Shown: positions 9,641 to 21,572, numbered from the stretch's first letter. The stretch: DNA of 64,000 nt from Gentiana macrophylla (GCA_026214975.1 CM047815.1:79575299-79639298); one strand, 5' to 3'. The notes: generated by a model from the letters alone, not told the origin. A program made the numbers and translations.

Positions 9641-12600
9641 ATGGCGTCTGAATCAGCGGTTGGTTTCGCTGCGGGTCTCGTTGCCACTCTTTCTCCAAAG
9701 CATTTCTTGCCTCTCCCATTGACATGGAGTCCACGAGTTTGTTTTTACTTTCCGATTATTCCAGCTGATCAGCCATTGACATATTTGCTCTTAACTCATA
9801 CTCATGTCCTGACTCCTGTGTCTTGTTTCTATTGTTACAGCGGTGGCATATGCCGCATATGATCAACGTAGGATCATCGCCCTTTCCTTTACTCCGGCAG
9901 CCTTTAAGAACCGCTTGTTTCTCATCTACTTCGTGCTCTTACGGTAATTGCTGCTTTACTCAATCTTACACATTAATCAAATTTTGTGGAAAATGCGACG
10001 CTGATTAGTTAGGCGGGTAGTGTAAGCAAAGACACTTTGAATGTGAAAATGTTCTTAGTACCAACGGTCCAGGGAATAAATTTCAGCTCTCGGGCTGATT
10101 TAAAGCATTGGATTTCTTCCCTAGGGTTTCCATGAAATTAAATTCAGCTTTGGGAACTTTTCCTCACCACCTGATATAATACTGCATACTGCAATGTCAA
10201 GTAGTTTTAATTATTCCTATACCCGGGGTCTTGAATCCTAAACTGATCGATAATTCTCAACAAATTCGAGCAAGGAATTCCTTTATTCTCCTCTTCTACA
10301 TCCTATTTATCTGCAATATATGTATAATCAATGTAGCTAGTGTAAGTATACAGGGAATTAGTGAATTGCATCGCACTTTAAACAGGATAGATGAAGAATT
10401 CTGTTTATTATCTAGTATTGCACGTAAAAAAAAGGACAGTTCTTTAGTGGTCATATTTTGTGATCATTCAAAGTTGAAATATAGTCTTGGACACCAAAAG
10501 TAGTGAGCAACAAAAAGATCTTATGTATGCTTGACTAGATTAACCATGAAAAGTATGGGTTTAGTTGTGCATGAAGAGGTGAAAGATGCATCACAAAAGG
10601 CTGCTAGCATTTCCTTTCCCTATGGCATCAGTTTACTGTGCTCATATTTGCCCTTAGGCAAATTTTGATTGTATGCTATCGGACTAATTTCATCTTTATG
10701 ACTTCTTATCTCTTTGAGAATCTTATTTTACTTGGTTATCTCACTATTATGTACCGTATTTTAGTCTCACCCAGTATTGGCTATTAGCTTAAGCTAGCCT
10801 AGAAATTGCTTCTTTTCTGCTTTGTAAGTTATGCTTTTAGATCTTTCTTTTTTGGACTTCCGTAAAGGTGTAATTGTTTCTCAAACACCATCTCAGTTGG
10901 AGCTATACAATCTTCTTAACTAGTTCACAAAAAAGTACTTTTTTCCTCAAAAAATAATTGATCCCGTAATTCATCAGCTTATGATGTACTTCGAGTTCCC
11001 TGCAATATATAGATCTCCTTTTCCAGCTGGGGAGGGAACAGTTTTGTCTTGTATTATGAATAGACAATATAATGTTTCATTTTAATAGTGAACATAAAAG
11101 AGAGCATTAAGGAAAATCCTTCCATGTTGTAGGAATCTGAACTATAAACTGCAAGAAGATTGTACTGAAAAATCAATGTCATGATATTTATTTGCTGCAG
11201 TTGCATCTTCGGTTGATGATAGCTTAGTGTGTGGAACACTTCTTGATCGACGGAAAGCTATCATATTTGCCATTGCACAGCTAACCACTACGTACTTGGG
11301 TGGAGCTGCCTTAGCATCGCAGTTTGCTGATAGTACTACCTCTTCTCATTCCTTTTTTTTTGTTGATCTTTTTGTTCTTATACATTTTTTCCATTCTCTC
11401 TTTAGTGCATCAGCTGTGTCCATTGCATTTGAAAGATTTCAACAGAAAAAGATCATGACGACACATCTATAAAAAAATGAACTAGTTTTTGTACGATAAA
11501 GGTGACACATTTGCCTGGAGATATTTATGCAAGCTACAAATACCATAATTTTACTTCTGTTGCCATCATGCCTTGAAGAATTGAAGAAATACTGGCAGGC
11601 TAAGGGCAAATTTGTTTTTTGTTCTACACTTTAAGTTGTTGGATGTTATTGCCACTATCCTCCTTTTGCATGGCAAGCTCTTGGTCCTCGCAATTCATTT
11701 AGTGCTAAATGCCTGGCTGGTGGAAAGATTATGATGGGAAATTGGAAAATCAGGCGTCGATGTGATATATATTAACAGTGAAACCTCTAGGGCACCTGTA
11801 TTCTTTGTTTTAGGCTCCCTAATATTAAGTCTTTTTCTTTGCATATTTAGCTGATAGAAATTTGTACTTGTAGCTCTGAAGACTAATTATCAGCTCACTG
11901 TTTAAGGATACAGTGCCAGCATTGAAGGGAAAGGACTATGGAAAGACAAAGATGCGATATCCAGACTACACTGAAACCAAATCTGGCTTACAGTACAAGG
12001 TCACTGATCATGAAGGGACTTCTTAGTGTATATTTTTCAGTACATCTGTTGGTTTCTAACTCATTAGTGGTAAAGAATGCAGGACCTGCGAGTTGGAAAT
12101 GGACCTACACCAAGAACAGGAGAGACGGTTGTGGTATGCCAGTGATTTGACTACATCTTTTTTTTTTTAAAAATGGAACTTTCTCCTCAACACCGTGCCG
12201 CTCCTTCGCCAGCCTTTTTGTGGCCAATTTTATATATTTTGTTAGCAAATCTGCAAATTGGAGTGATTTTGCCCACAATTTGGAGATTCTTCAAAAAACC
12301 TAGGCTTGGGACCAGCAATTTAGTCTCTTATGGACTCCTGTTGCTTCCGTTTAGTGAACAATGTAATAGTTTGAGTTCAGCACAATTTGACAAATACTGA
12401 ACTGGGATTATCTGTTAGGTTGACTGGGATGGATACACTATTGGGTATTATGGCCGCATATTTGAAGCAAGGAATAAGACAAAAGGTGGTTCCTTTGAGG
12501 TATAAAAATATGCTAATCTTGGCTTTTGGTTAAGATTCTGTGTCTCACGTATGTTTACCTGCTTAATGGTTGTTCTTCATCTGCAGGGCGGCGAGAAAGA

Positions 12601-13613
12601 CTTTTTCAAATTTAAAATTGGATCTCAAGAGGTGAGGAATCCTACAATCACAAATTTAATGTGGTCAAACCAGTTGTCAAAACACATTGTTTTTACTTGG
12701 TTCAGTCCTTGCTTAGGGTGTGTGTTTTGAATCTCATCAGTTTAATATTAGTTTAGAGACACATTATCAATTTATCAGTGGAAGTTTGCTTCTTCTCTTT
12801 TGGGTTGTCAATTTTGCATTAGATGGGTTTCAGTTAGTACATCAGGGAACGGTTTATCAAGGCGCTTTGGCAGGATCTAGCTTTGTTATTTGCATACATA
12901 TCTATCTTTGATTTCTGAAATGTACAGGTAATACCTGCTTTTGAGGAAGCTGTTTCAGGCATGGCTGTTGGTGGAATCAGAAGGTACGTAGTAGCTCTCA
13001 TGTCCAAGCAAGGCATGCCTCTGAATTCTGATTGTTTACATCATACAATTGTTGTGCAATAATTGCCCGACCTAGTTATCTATATATATCATCTCATCAT
13101 CACATATGATTGATCATTCATAACTGTTCTAATAACTTTGAATCCTCTCCATCCAGTGATGCCGGTGATCTGTCCGGTTAGCATTCTGAGCACAAAGCGT
13201 ACTTTGCTCTAGCAAGGCCAGTACTGTAATCTCTGCCAGACACTAGACAGACAGATCATTGCACCTTGCAGCATCAGCCTGCCTCACCGGAGAGGATCCG
13301 GCCTCAAATTACAGTGCATATTGATATTCCTTTACATGTTTGCAGAATCATTGTTCCACCTGATCTAGGATATCCTGAAAATGATTACAACAAGCAAGGT
13401 CCAAGGCCAACCACATTCTCGGTAGTTCCTTTTGTCTCGTACTTTTTTTTTGTAGGTGTGTGTCTCTTTATCTCTGGTCATGAATAATGAAGCCTTATTA
13501 CACGAGGGCGGTTGCAGGGTCAGAGAGCGTTGGATTTTGTGCTCAGGAACCAGGGATTGATAGATAAAACTCTTCTATTCGATATTGAACTTCTTAAGAT
13601 CGTTCCAAACTGA
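9641..13613 (+). CDS. FKBP19: FKBP-type peptidyl-prolyl isomerase, thylakoid lumen, FKBP19-like
   Basis: Predicted proline cis-trans isomerase of the thylakoid lumen. Exons with GT-AG joins: 9641-9736, 9841-9943, 11201-11332, 11914-11999, 12083-12133, 12419-12499, 12587-12631, 12928-12983, 13346-13421, 13518-13613; phases close to give 273 aa. Residues 1-66 are a Ser/Arg/Pro-rich plastid transit region. At 82-106, [12 protein letters not shown] followed by a hydrophobic stretch and ALASQFA looks like a twin-arginine lumen-targeting signal with a cleavage site. The conserved segment [18 protein letters not shown] precedes the FKBP fold (about 140-270: [42 protein letters not shown], ending IELLKIVPN). 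The first exon and its short intron (9737-9840) are the least certain; translation from ATG at 9850 or 9859 is the alternative. The assignment rests on recognised sequence similarity. Confidence 0.88.
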
Positions 13614-14364
13614 GGCTTGTTCTTCAATCTTCTGTTCATGACATTGAGCTTCTGAAGACAGTTCCAAGCCGTGGCTTGTTCCATGATTGTCAAAACATAT
13701 TGGTTAAACTGATAAGTGTGAAGATATTTCAAGGTGTGAACAACACTGTACTTCATTGTATAAAAACAAAGGCAATGATACCGCAAACTTTTTTCGTGTT
13801 TGAGCAAGATAAGATTGCCAAATAATTGAAGTAAGTGCATAAGGATGTTGTGTTCATCTTGGAATACAATCATGAAGTTGAAACTATCAAAGATTCCTAA
13901 AGATTTACCATCATAAAGACATTCTTGACCAATTGGACAAATCAAGAAAACAACGTTAGCAGTTGCTATAGGAGCTAGCTATGCAAGCAACAATCCAAGG
14001 TCGTATACCTAGATGGAAACTAAGTTCTCACTCACGACCCATGTAATAACAAGCTACACCAAGTAAAACGTGTAGAACAATTACTTCATACGGACCACCA
14101 TTGTTACCTACTTCAAAAACAGAATTCTACAACTTCAAGATTTAAAATAGCAACACACACGTACGTAATAATGGTTGCCAAAAGAAACCTAACAAGATCC
14201 ATAACATCAAGTAGGTTCATACAAATAAATATCAACTCATGATTTTACACAAGAAAAACACACCATCCATGAACTGTAACCAAATTGGAGACACACACAA
14301 ACAATGTTATGAGAACAGCAAGGTTTGAGATTATGTAACAACCATGTCAGCAGTGTTGATCAAA
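13614..14364. other. Convergent 3' intergenic region
   Basis: This space separates the stop of the FKBP gene (+) from the stop of CYP51 (-) and should contain both 3' UTRs. No separate gene or transposon with clear ends was recognised. An unbroken minus-strand frame overlapping the last FKBP exon is treated as chance. Confidence 0.6.
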
Positions 14365-16947
14365 CTAGTCTTCAATCACAAGCTTTCGGCGCTTGTAACG
14401 AACCATGACTTCTCCTTTAACACCCACAACCATGGCATTCCAATCAATCTCTGGAAAAGGTGAGATCAATTCTAGTTCAAAGTTTCGAAGCAAGTGGCTC
14501 CATATTGCTTTTATTTGCAAATACGCGAACGGCTCTCCTAGACAACCATGCCTTCCACCTCCAAAAGATATATACGAAAACGCTCCAGCAGCCTTGTCTT
14601 CATCTCTCCCTGGAGCAAATCTGTCCGGATCATACGTATCCGGATCCTTGTATATATGTGGGAGCCGGTTCGCAAAGGCAGGTGACGTGGCAACAATATG
14701 GCCCTTTGGTATGTCGTATTCTTTTCCTTCCCTCGTAGTGACACTGAAATCGCTATGTGAGCTTCGTAGAAGCATTATTAGTGGAGGGTGCAACCTTAGA
14801 GCTTCTTTTATGCAACGATACAAGACTTCCATTTCAGACAAGATATCATGATCAACATTAGTCCCATGTTTTTTCATCAGATTCTTCTGCTCATTCAGTA
14901 CCTCCGACATGTACTTGTTGTTACAAAGTAGGTAAGAACCTGTCCAAGTGGAAGTGATGGAACTGGTATGCTGGCCAGCGAAAAGAGCAGCAATAAGCAG
15001 TCCGGTGACTTCAGACTCGGTCGTCTGGCGTCCATTTTTGTATTTGGAATCCATGAAACATTGCAACACATCGTTCTCTGTTTTCCCACTCTCTCGCCGT
15101 GAAGATATGATGTTTGCAAAAATCTCTGATAGCTTCTTACGGGCCTGATCACGACGGCGGTGGGCTGGTATAGGTAGGTATGGAAAGATTACACTGATGG
15201 GTAACATACCATTGTCAAGGTCATGGAAAAGAGCAGAGACATCATCAAAGAGCTTGTTCCGAACCTCTTCTCCCAAAAGACATCTACTTGCAGTCAGTAT
15301 AATTAGATGCTCCAACTCATATTTCAAATCCACTTCTCCAGAATCTCCCCAGTTTGAGAAATAATTCTTCATGAATGAGTCAAAAGTAGAAAGGATTAGT
15401 AATGGATATTATCTCTGGTCCGGTGAAGAAGCTAAATCATACTTCAGCAAAAACAAAAAAATTGAACACCACAAGAAAACACTGCAGGACCTGACCGTTT
15501 CTACATGCAATCAAGAATAATTATAATAGGGGATTTATTTAATATCAACTAAATGACCCTTGACATTGTGCTGTAAGAACACTTGCACTAGAAATTCACC
15601 AGAATCTCTAATCAGATCGGTAAAATACAGAATCTCTGTTCAGATACGTAAAATAGAGATTATTTAAACTGTGTTACTTGTAGCCCATAAAATGCAGAAT
15701 TTCTATTCAAATTAAGCGTGATATACAACTATAGATTCTAATGTACTTCAGTCTGTGAATAAGATTATCTAAATAGAGGATGTAGTGTTTGAGACTGTAA
15801 AATAGAAAATATGTTCTTTTAAAAACACAGAAGCAAGTGTTCAAAGGCAAGATACTATGATTTGCGGCCATAAAATAAAATGCAAGGGGTGAAATCTAAC
15901 TAGGAGGGATATCCATTTCTAAATTTCTAAGCAGAGGAAAAGAAGAGAACATGAGGGATCTAAACGTCCTCAAAAGGGCATCCAACCATATCCATCAAAT
16001 TCTAGAAAGATGGAAATGCATGTTCAAGAAGTCAATGGACACTATTTAGCCCTCATAACAATACTTCTTTTGTAGACATCTCTTAAAAAGGCACTCCCCT
16101 GCATCTAATCTTTACTCCATGCAATTTCGGAGAACAAGAAGACGAGCTACAAGTAATACAAAGCATGCAAATCCAGCTTAGCAGATTTCATTTCTTTTGG
16201 ACAATTCCAAAGACTATTAACTTAGTCCAATTTTCCTTCTCATTTCTTTTTCCTAGAAGCAGTTCAAAACCAGGAGCCTAGGCAATTATAACTATCACAA
16301 AGCAAGTAATGTTGATAGCTGATCCAAAGAATTAATAAACTGCCAGAAGCAAACTGATTCAAAAAGCCCATTATTGTCAAAGAAGAAATCAAAATGCACT
16401 AAATGGTAATATGAGTTGACTTTCAAATGTAGATGAAAAAAGAGGAGAAAATACAGAATTAAAACAAAAGTACCTGGGCTTCCACAACCATCTGGTCAAC
16501 ATAAGCCTTGAGTTTATTAACCCTAAGAGCCTCAGTGAAGAATCTAAACTGCTCTTGCCTGATGCTATAATCAACATCAAAGACAACACCTGGGCCAAAG
16601 GTGGGGACATTGAACTGATACACTTCTTGCTGGCTGAGATCCGCCTCAGGGGCCTTGAAGAAATGAGCAGAAACCTCCGGACCGATGAGGAAGGTGATCT
16701 TCTTGTGGAGAAGTGGGAGAGTAAAAACACCGCCGAGCTTTGGATACTCGTCTTTCAGCATCAAAACCGGACCTTTTAAGAATCTGATAAGGCCTCCGAT
16801 GAACGGTGGGCTGACCTTCACCAATGGAGGAAGCCGCTTATGAGATCTGGGATTGATCAATATAGAGATGAGCTTAACGACGGCAAGGGTTACCAGTAGA
16901 ATGACACCGGCATTCAACAATTTGCTCGAGTTTTCCGTCAGTTCCAT
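14365..16947 (-). CDS. CYP51G1: Sterol 14alpha-demethylase, CYP51G (2 exons, 491 aa)
   Basis: Plant CYP51 removes the 14alpha-methyl group of obtusifoliol in phytosterol synthesis at the ER. Exon 1 is 16947-16474 and exon 2 is 15366-14365, separated by a 1107-bp intron (GT at 16473, AG at 15367) with phase 0; the join gives ...VEAQ-NYFSNWG and 491 aa, the normal length. Residues about 12-31 form an N-terminal membrane anchor. Diagnostic motifs: VYQFNVPTFGPGVVFDVDY (substrate-recognition region of CYP51), I-helix LLIAALFAGQHTSS, ExxR as EALRLHPP, YDPDRFAPGR, and the haem loop FGGGRHGCLGE with the thiolate Cys about residue 433. No disabling mutation was seen. It is convergent with the FKBP gene. 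Confidence 0.95.
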
Positions 16948-17033
16948 TGTTGCAGGGTTTATCCGTCTGTTTTGCTCTCACTCAAGAGAGAAGCAAAAAT
17001 TATAGTCAAACACTCAATCGAGCACTATAGTTC

Positions 17034-17043
17034 CTTTTTATAA
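17034..17043 (-). promoter_or_regulatory. TATA box of CYP51
   Basis: On the minus strand TTATAAAAAGG lies about 87-97 bases upstream of the CYP51 start codon, leaving room for a 5' UTR of about 55-65 bases. Spacing and sequence fit a plant TATA element. Confidence 0.6.
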
Positions 17044-17166
17044 GGAGAGAGGAAAACGATTAGATTTTTTTTTTTCCAAGGCCGATCATTTGGTCATTAA
17101 TTTAAAAATAAAAATCTTTAAATGTACCACACAATTTATATTGAGACAACGCAACACACAGTTTTA

Positions 17167-17300
17167 TTAGGGGTGGCGGGCCAGAATGACAAAATAAGAT
17201 ACAAAATGATTGAGAAGGACAAGACGCGTCTGTTACTACATGTTGTCCTTTTTTCCCATTTTAGATTAAAACTGTCATCCACAACCTTTAACCTGTTTTA
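17167..17300 (-). repeat. Palindromic element, copy 1 (inverse of 19076-19256)
   Basis: GGCCAGAATGACAAAATAAG, AAAATGATTGAGAAGGACAA, GTTACTACATGTTGTCC, CATTTTAGATTAAAACTGTC and CCACAACCTTTAACC occur in this order. The reverse complement of 19076-19256 has the same order with small changes. A non-coding MITE-like element of about 135-180 bp is inferred. Confidence 0.6.
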
Positions 17301-17439
17301 TTAAAATTTGATATTACATCGGTTACCACACTTATTTTTAAGAAAAGAAAAATGATTATTCTACTAAAAACGTTGCGCCTGGAGAAAAATTTATTTTATT
17401 TTGAGAACATTTTGATTATTGCTAAAAAAAATTTGTTAT

Positions 17440-17715
17440 ATAAACTGGTCTAGGTCCAAATATGGACCTATCGGATGTTAAACTCTGACTATAAAGCTTA
17501 TGGATGTTAAGGTTTCGAATGTTATACTGTAGCATGTATTGCAAAGCAATCTGAAAAATGTCAAACTACAGAGCCGTGGAATGTTAAGGTCCGACAATGA
17601 AGCTGTTGGATGTCAATGTCCGATAGCTCCAGTGTAGGATGTATTGCAGAGTAGTCTGAAAAGGTCCAACCGTGGAGCTGTTAGATGTTAAGGTCCGACT
17701 ATGAAGCTATTGAGT
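17440..17715 (+). repeat. Degenerate tandem repeat, about 110-bp unit
   Basis: Two and a half copies of a unit containing GGATGTTAAGGT(C)CGA, ATGAAGCT(G)TTGG, TGTAG(G/C)ATGTATTGCA, AG(C/T)A(A/G)TCTGAAAA and GTGGA. Segments near 17481, 17578 and 17690 begin the units. No coding sense was seen. Confidence 0.6.
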
Positions 17716-17719
17716 TGTA

Positions 17720-19075
17720 TTGGAATTATTTTGATGAGAGTGAAATTTTATTTTTAAGCGTAGTGCCTTAGGTATAAATGAAATTTTTGTAGCTAAGCTG
17801 TGGTATAAGGAGTAAAGTTAAAAACTAGCGTGATGACTAATTAATATAGCATGTGAAAGTATAGTGCATCTCAGTTTAGGTGTCCAAATAAATTTGACGT
17901 TGTGATTTTTTTAGCGAGTAACGTGGTGTTTTTAAAGGCTCCTTTAAAAAATATCTTCTCTTATCATCATTTTATAAATCTTTTTGCTATAAATTTATTT
18001 TTCATTATACAAAAAAAAAACTTCTATTCATAGTAAGCGTGGGCAATCACGCCTAGTACATATATTTGAGGCACAGTGCGATCTACGAATTAGGCGTTTT
18101 AGTTGAAGTTTTTTTTTGAAAAACATCTTATCGGCGTTTTTAACGTCCAGTAAATCTGAAATTGATTTATTGATAAGCGCAAAAACGCTCTACAAAGTAG
18201 TTTTTTAGCGATATTTAAACAAAACCAAATTAAATACATTATCAAACAAAATGATATATAAAATAATATATTCTTTTTAATTTCTATAGTTTTCCAAACA
18301 AAAAATTAATAAAACTTGTTTGTATATCTATTTTTTTTTAGTAAAGTAAAATTTTTATTGGGACCTTTTGTTAAATAATTTTTCATAAATATTTTTTGTA
18401 ATCGCTTGCATACGAGTTGCCGAACGAAATAATGTTATCGCAACGAAACGAGATATGAATTTTCGGATTTTCAAATACATGCATTTTTGAACTAATATGT
18501 ACTTACCCGTTTGTGTGAGGGTTGCATGCTTCCATCCGGTGAGCGCGATGACAACCTCTGCTTTTCGTCTGAGAGTCACGCCCATTCGTTTGATGGAGTC
18601 TTATAGCTATATAAAAGCACAACAAGTATGCTGACGAAAATTCATAAGTTTCGAGCGGCATCATGAGAGAAAAACTTTGAAGCGTCCCGGGTTTGATTCA
18701 AACAAGTCATTTGTTTGAATCAAACACTCTCGATTAATATCTGAGAGAGATTTTCGTTTGATCCCTTAATGACAATTCGTGTGGGACGAAACATCTCTTA
18801 AAAAATAACGCTTTGCGTGCCTTGGAGTCTTCTACAATTTCTGTCAAATTCTTATTAATCAAAATTTTCCAACACCTTTATCGATTAGAGTAAAAAAAAA
18901 AAGTTTTGGCCTTTATCAAAAAAAATTAACATAATATATTAGGTTGGATCGGATTGAATCTACACGGATTTTTTTTTCTTTTAGCGAAACATGTACCGTT
19001 GAGCCATCCCAGCACCGTTGGGCTTAAGACGGGCGTCTCTCCGGCCTCACATGAGGGCCGGCCCTGGGCCAATGG
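17720..19075. other. Intergenic, no gene seen
   Basis: A+T-rich sequence with short poly-T and poly-A runs. A local inverted repeat lies at 18691-18726 (TTTGATTCAAACAAG with CATTTGTTTGAATCAAA). Near 19030-19070 a G+C-rich patch GAGGGCCGGCCCTGGGCC looks like a transposon end. No protein or RNA gene was supported. Confidence 0.5.
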
Positions 19076-19256
19076 GTATACAACTTAAGGTTAAAGGTTG
19101 TGAATGACAATTTTAATCTAAAATGGTTGAGAATGACAGTTACTACATCTGTTACTACATTTTTATACATGTGTTACTACATTTTGTCCTTCTCAACCAT
19201 TTTGTATCTTATCTTGTCCTTCTGGCCTCTGGTCCCTACAACTTATACCCTAATAT
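19076..19256 (+). repeat. Palindromic element, copy 2
   Basis: Starts near GGGTATACAACTTAAGG and ends near CTACAACTTATACCC, weak inverted ends. Internally, AAAATGGTTGAGAATGACAG is answered by TGTCCTTCTCAACCATTTTG, so the whole element can fold on itself. It is the inverse of the copy at 17167-17300. Confidence 0.6.
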
Positions 19257-19964
19257 TTTATGACTTCACAGCGAGAGAATTTTAAAAAAAGTTCGTGTAA
19301 AAACATAAAGATGGGGACCGTTCCTATTTAACAGTCGCAATATCAAAAAACACACATAATAAGGAGAGTAGTTAATTAGTGCTTTCACTAAACATCAAAA
19401 TGACAATAACAACTCTTGAATATAATTAATACAATGTTGTTTTTAATCTCTCATCCCCTAATAAATAAGGATAGATGTAGAAAAATACAATAAATAATGT
19501 TTTGGAAATATAACTACGACAACTACGACGGATAAATAGAAACGGAGGCAATAGAAAATTGCAGATGAGGTGGGTTAAGAATCGGTTGTCATAAATTTTC
19601 AGGTCTATTACCAATCCTATATATTAATGTCTAAAGAGGCCTTTGTTAATTTCTACACAATTGATTTTAGATCATTAATCAACAATAAACATGAACAAAA
19701 TATCAATTCACATAATGGTCCTAAAGTTATGATTTCTACTATATTTTACATCTTGAAATTTACCATAAATTAACCAGAGAGTCAGAACATAAAGTTAGAA
19801 ACTCGGCTTTGTGAGTTTCAAAAGTTTCTATGAAATAAAATTTGTTTAAAAAAGCCCAGGAAAAAAAAAAAAACAAAAAAAAACTAGAGAGTCAGAATTA
19901 AGAGAAATTTTAGTTCCATTATATCCCAGAACTAACTATAATAATACTGTGGATATTTCCGGCA
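19257..19964. other. Intergenic, no gene seen
   Basis: A+T-rich with two A-runs near 19860. No gene, RNA or bounded transposon was recognised. Confidence 0.5.
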
Positions 19965-19976
19965 CGACATTTGCGG

Positions 19977-20157
19977 ACCAAGATCCTCTCAAGTAACTTA
20001 AGGGTAAAGTTAGTGTTTTTACATATAATGAACTAAACTACGTAGTTTTGGAAAAAAGTTAATCAATGGCTAGATGTTTTACACTTTTGAGGTGTGTGGT
20101 TGGATCATGCATACTTGAGAGAATATTTCCTCAAGTTACTTGAGAGGATCCTATCCC
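19977..20157. mobile_element. MITE with 12-bp target-site duplication, 181 bp
   Basis: CGACATTTGCGG flanks the insertion on both sides (19965-19976 and 20158-20169). The inner ends GATCCTCTCAAGTAACTT and, in reverse, GATCCTCTCAAGTAACTT are identical over 18 bases, preceded by ACCAA on the left and GGGATAG on the right. A long duplication and no coding sequence suggest a Mutator-like MITE, though 12 bp is longer than the usual 8-11. Related ends occur at 37.0-37.5 kb. Confidence 0.65.
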
Positions 20158-20169
20158 CGACATTTGCGG

Positions 20170-21000
20170 TCTCAAAACCACTTATGTAGCCCAAATGCTG
20201 CATTTTTGGCTTTTACTAAATATCTTACCAATGCATAACACTAAAAACATTGCATATTCCTAGAATCAACACGAAATACAACAAGTACTGCACATGTATT
20301 CACATTGAAATCACTTTGAGGTATTGGGTTTGAGTCCCACCGTCCGAGTGTGGGTTTACTGATCTCTAAATACGGTAATTTCGTTTTGTGGGGGAAAAAA
20401 TTATCACTTAAACATGTAAAATGCTAAAAACTTTGATGAATTGAGTCATTAATTTGATGTGGGACTGAAAGTCTACAACATCTTCTTCCACTAAAGTGAA
20501 TTGATGTTTTCTTAAAGATTAATACAAGAAATCTTAAATGTCCAAGAATTAAACATGCTTAGAAATGGTAGAACAAGTAAATAATTACTTAGAATTGAAA
20601 GAACACTCGAGAACACTGCAGAGATGTTCCAGAATTTGGGAGGATTTAAATTTTGTTTGGAAGTGAAACATAATAGATCAAGTCTATATGGAATTGAAGC
20701 TCGTTTAGGTATGATGATACTTATATTGAATCTATATTTAATCGCGTTAATCGCGACTCGCTAATGGTGTAGACCTACACATAAATTTAATTAACTCATT
20801 ATTCATAATTTAAGAAGCTTATCTTGAACTAATCCAGGAGGAGCATGAAGAAAAATTACACCCAAAGACGCCTCAATTAACTCTAAGCATGATCGATTCA
20901 CTCGGCGTTTATATGGAAGAATTCATTTGTAAAGAATCTTTATTTCACCGAACCGTCGTATAAAACACATTATTATGATATAATTAGATTCTTTTTTATA
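20170..21000. other. Intergenic, no gene seen
   Basis: No protein-coding signal. A tRNA-like B-box phrase (GGGTTTGAGTCCCACC, about 20327-20342) is present without a convincing partner A box. The end of this region would be the 3' flank of the minus-strand pseudogene. Confidence 0.5.
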
Positions 21001-21204
21001 TGTCTAACTATGTTCAATCTGCTAAAGATCTTGCTACTAGTGTTTCATTCTTTTTTCCGAAACAAGTACTTGGGGCCTGCCATTGATCGTCCTCAAGCAC
21101 TACTCCTACTTCAAATTTTATGACATGAACTGATCTGCCTGCAAACACATGACAACATTTTTATGTCATATACCAGCAATTATAGGAAGAAAGGAGTATC
21201 GGAA

Positions 21205-21297
21205 TCGAGTAACGATACAGACACAACTGTTGTGACACAACGAGTGTAGTGTCACTCATTGTGTAACAACATCGGTTGTGTCTGTATCATTACTTGA
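21205..21297. mobile_element. Hairpin element in the pseudogene intron
   Basis: Left arm TCGAGTAACGATACAGACAC and right arm TTACTTGATCG preceded by GTTGTGTCTGTATCATTAC pair over nearly the whole 93 bp, with TAGTG at the turn. A fold-back MITE is inferred. Related text (CACAACGAGT / ACTCGTTGTG) occurs in the intron of the ERF gene at 38.66-38.80 kb. Confidence 0.6.
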
Positions 21298-21572
21298 TCG
21301 AAATTACCTTTGTAGAAGCGCCAGTGAACAGGCCGCTTGGTGACAACCGACTTGTAGTACCGAACGTAATCAACCTTCTCCCAGACATTGCAAAGAAATC
21401 CATCGAAGATGCGGTGGCCAAGATAATTAGCTCCTTGTACCCAATTTGGCCTAAGGATTCCGAACTGCTGTTGAACCGATGAGCAGGAGTCTGATTTCGA
21501 GTTGTAGAAGAAAAAGGTGCCGTTGTTCCATTCCAGCATATATATAGAGCTGCTCACCGACCGGCTAGTTGG

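Noticed and set aside
13520..13945. Minus-strand 141-codon frame over the last FKBP exon
   Set aside because: It is antisense to a real exon and 3' UTR, has no family resemblance and no promoter features.
14405..14851. Plus-strand 148-codon frame within CYP51 exon 2
   Set aside because: Shadow of the P450 coding sequence; the opposite strand carries all conserved P450 motifs.
18676..18735. Inverted repeat TTTGATTCAAAC / GTTTGAATCAAA as a regulatory site
   Set aside because: Short palindromes are common in A+T-rich plant DNA; no flanking duplication or gene context supports a function.
20320..20350. Possible tRNA gene from the phrase GGGTTTGAGTCCCACC
   Set aside because: No acceptor stem, anticodon arm or A box could be matched; at most a SINE scrap.
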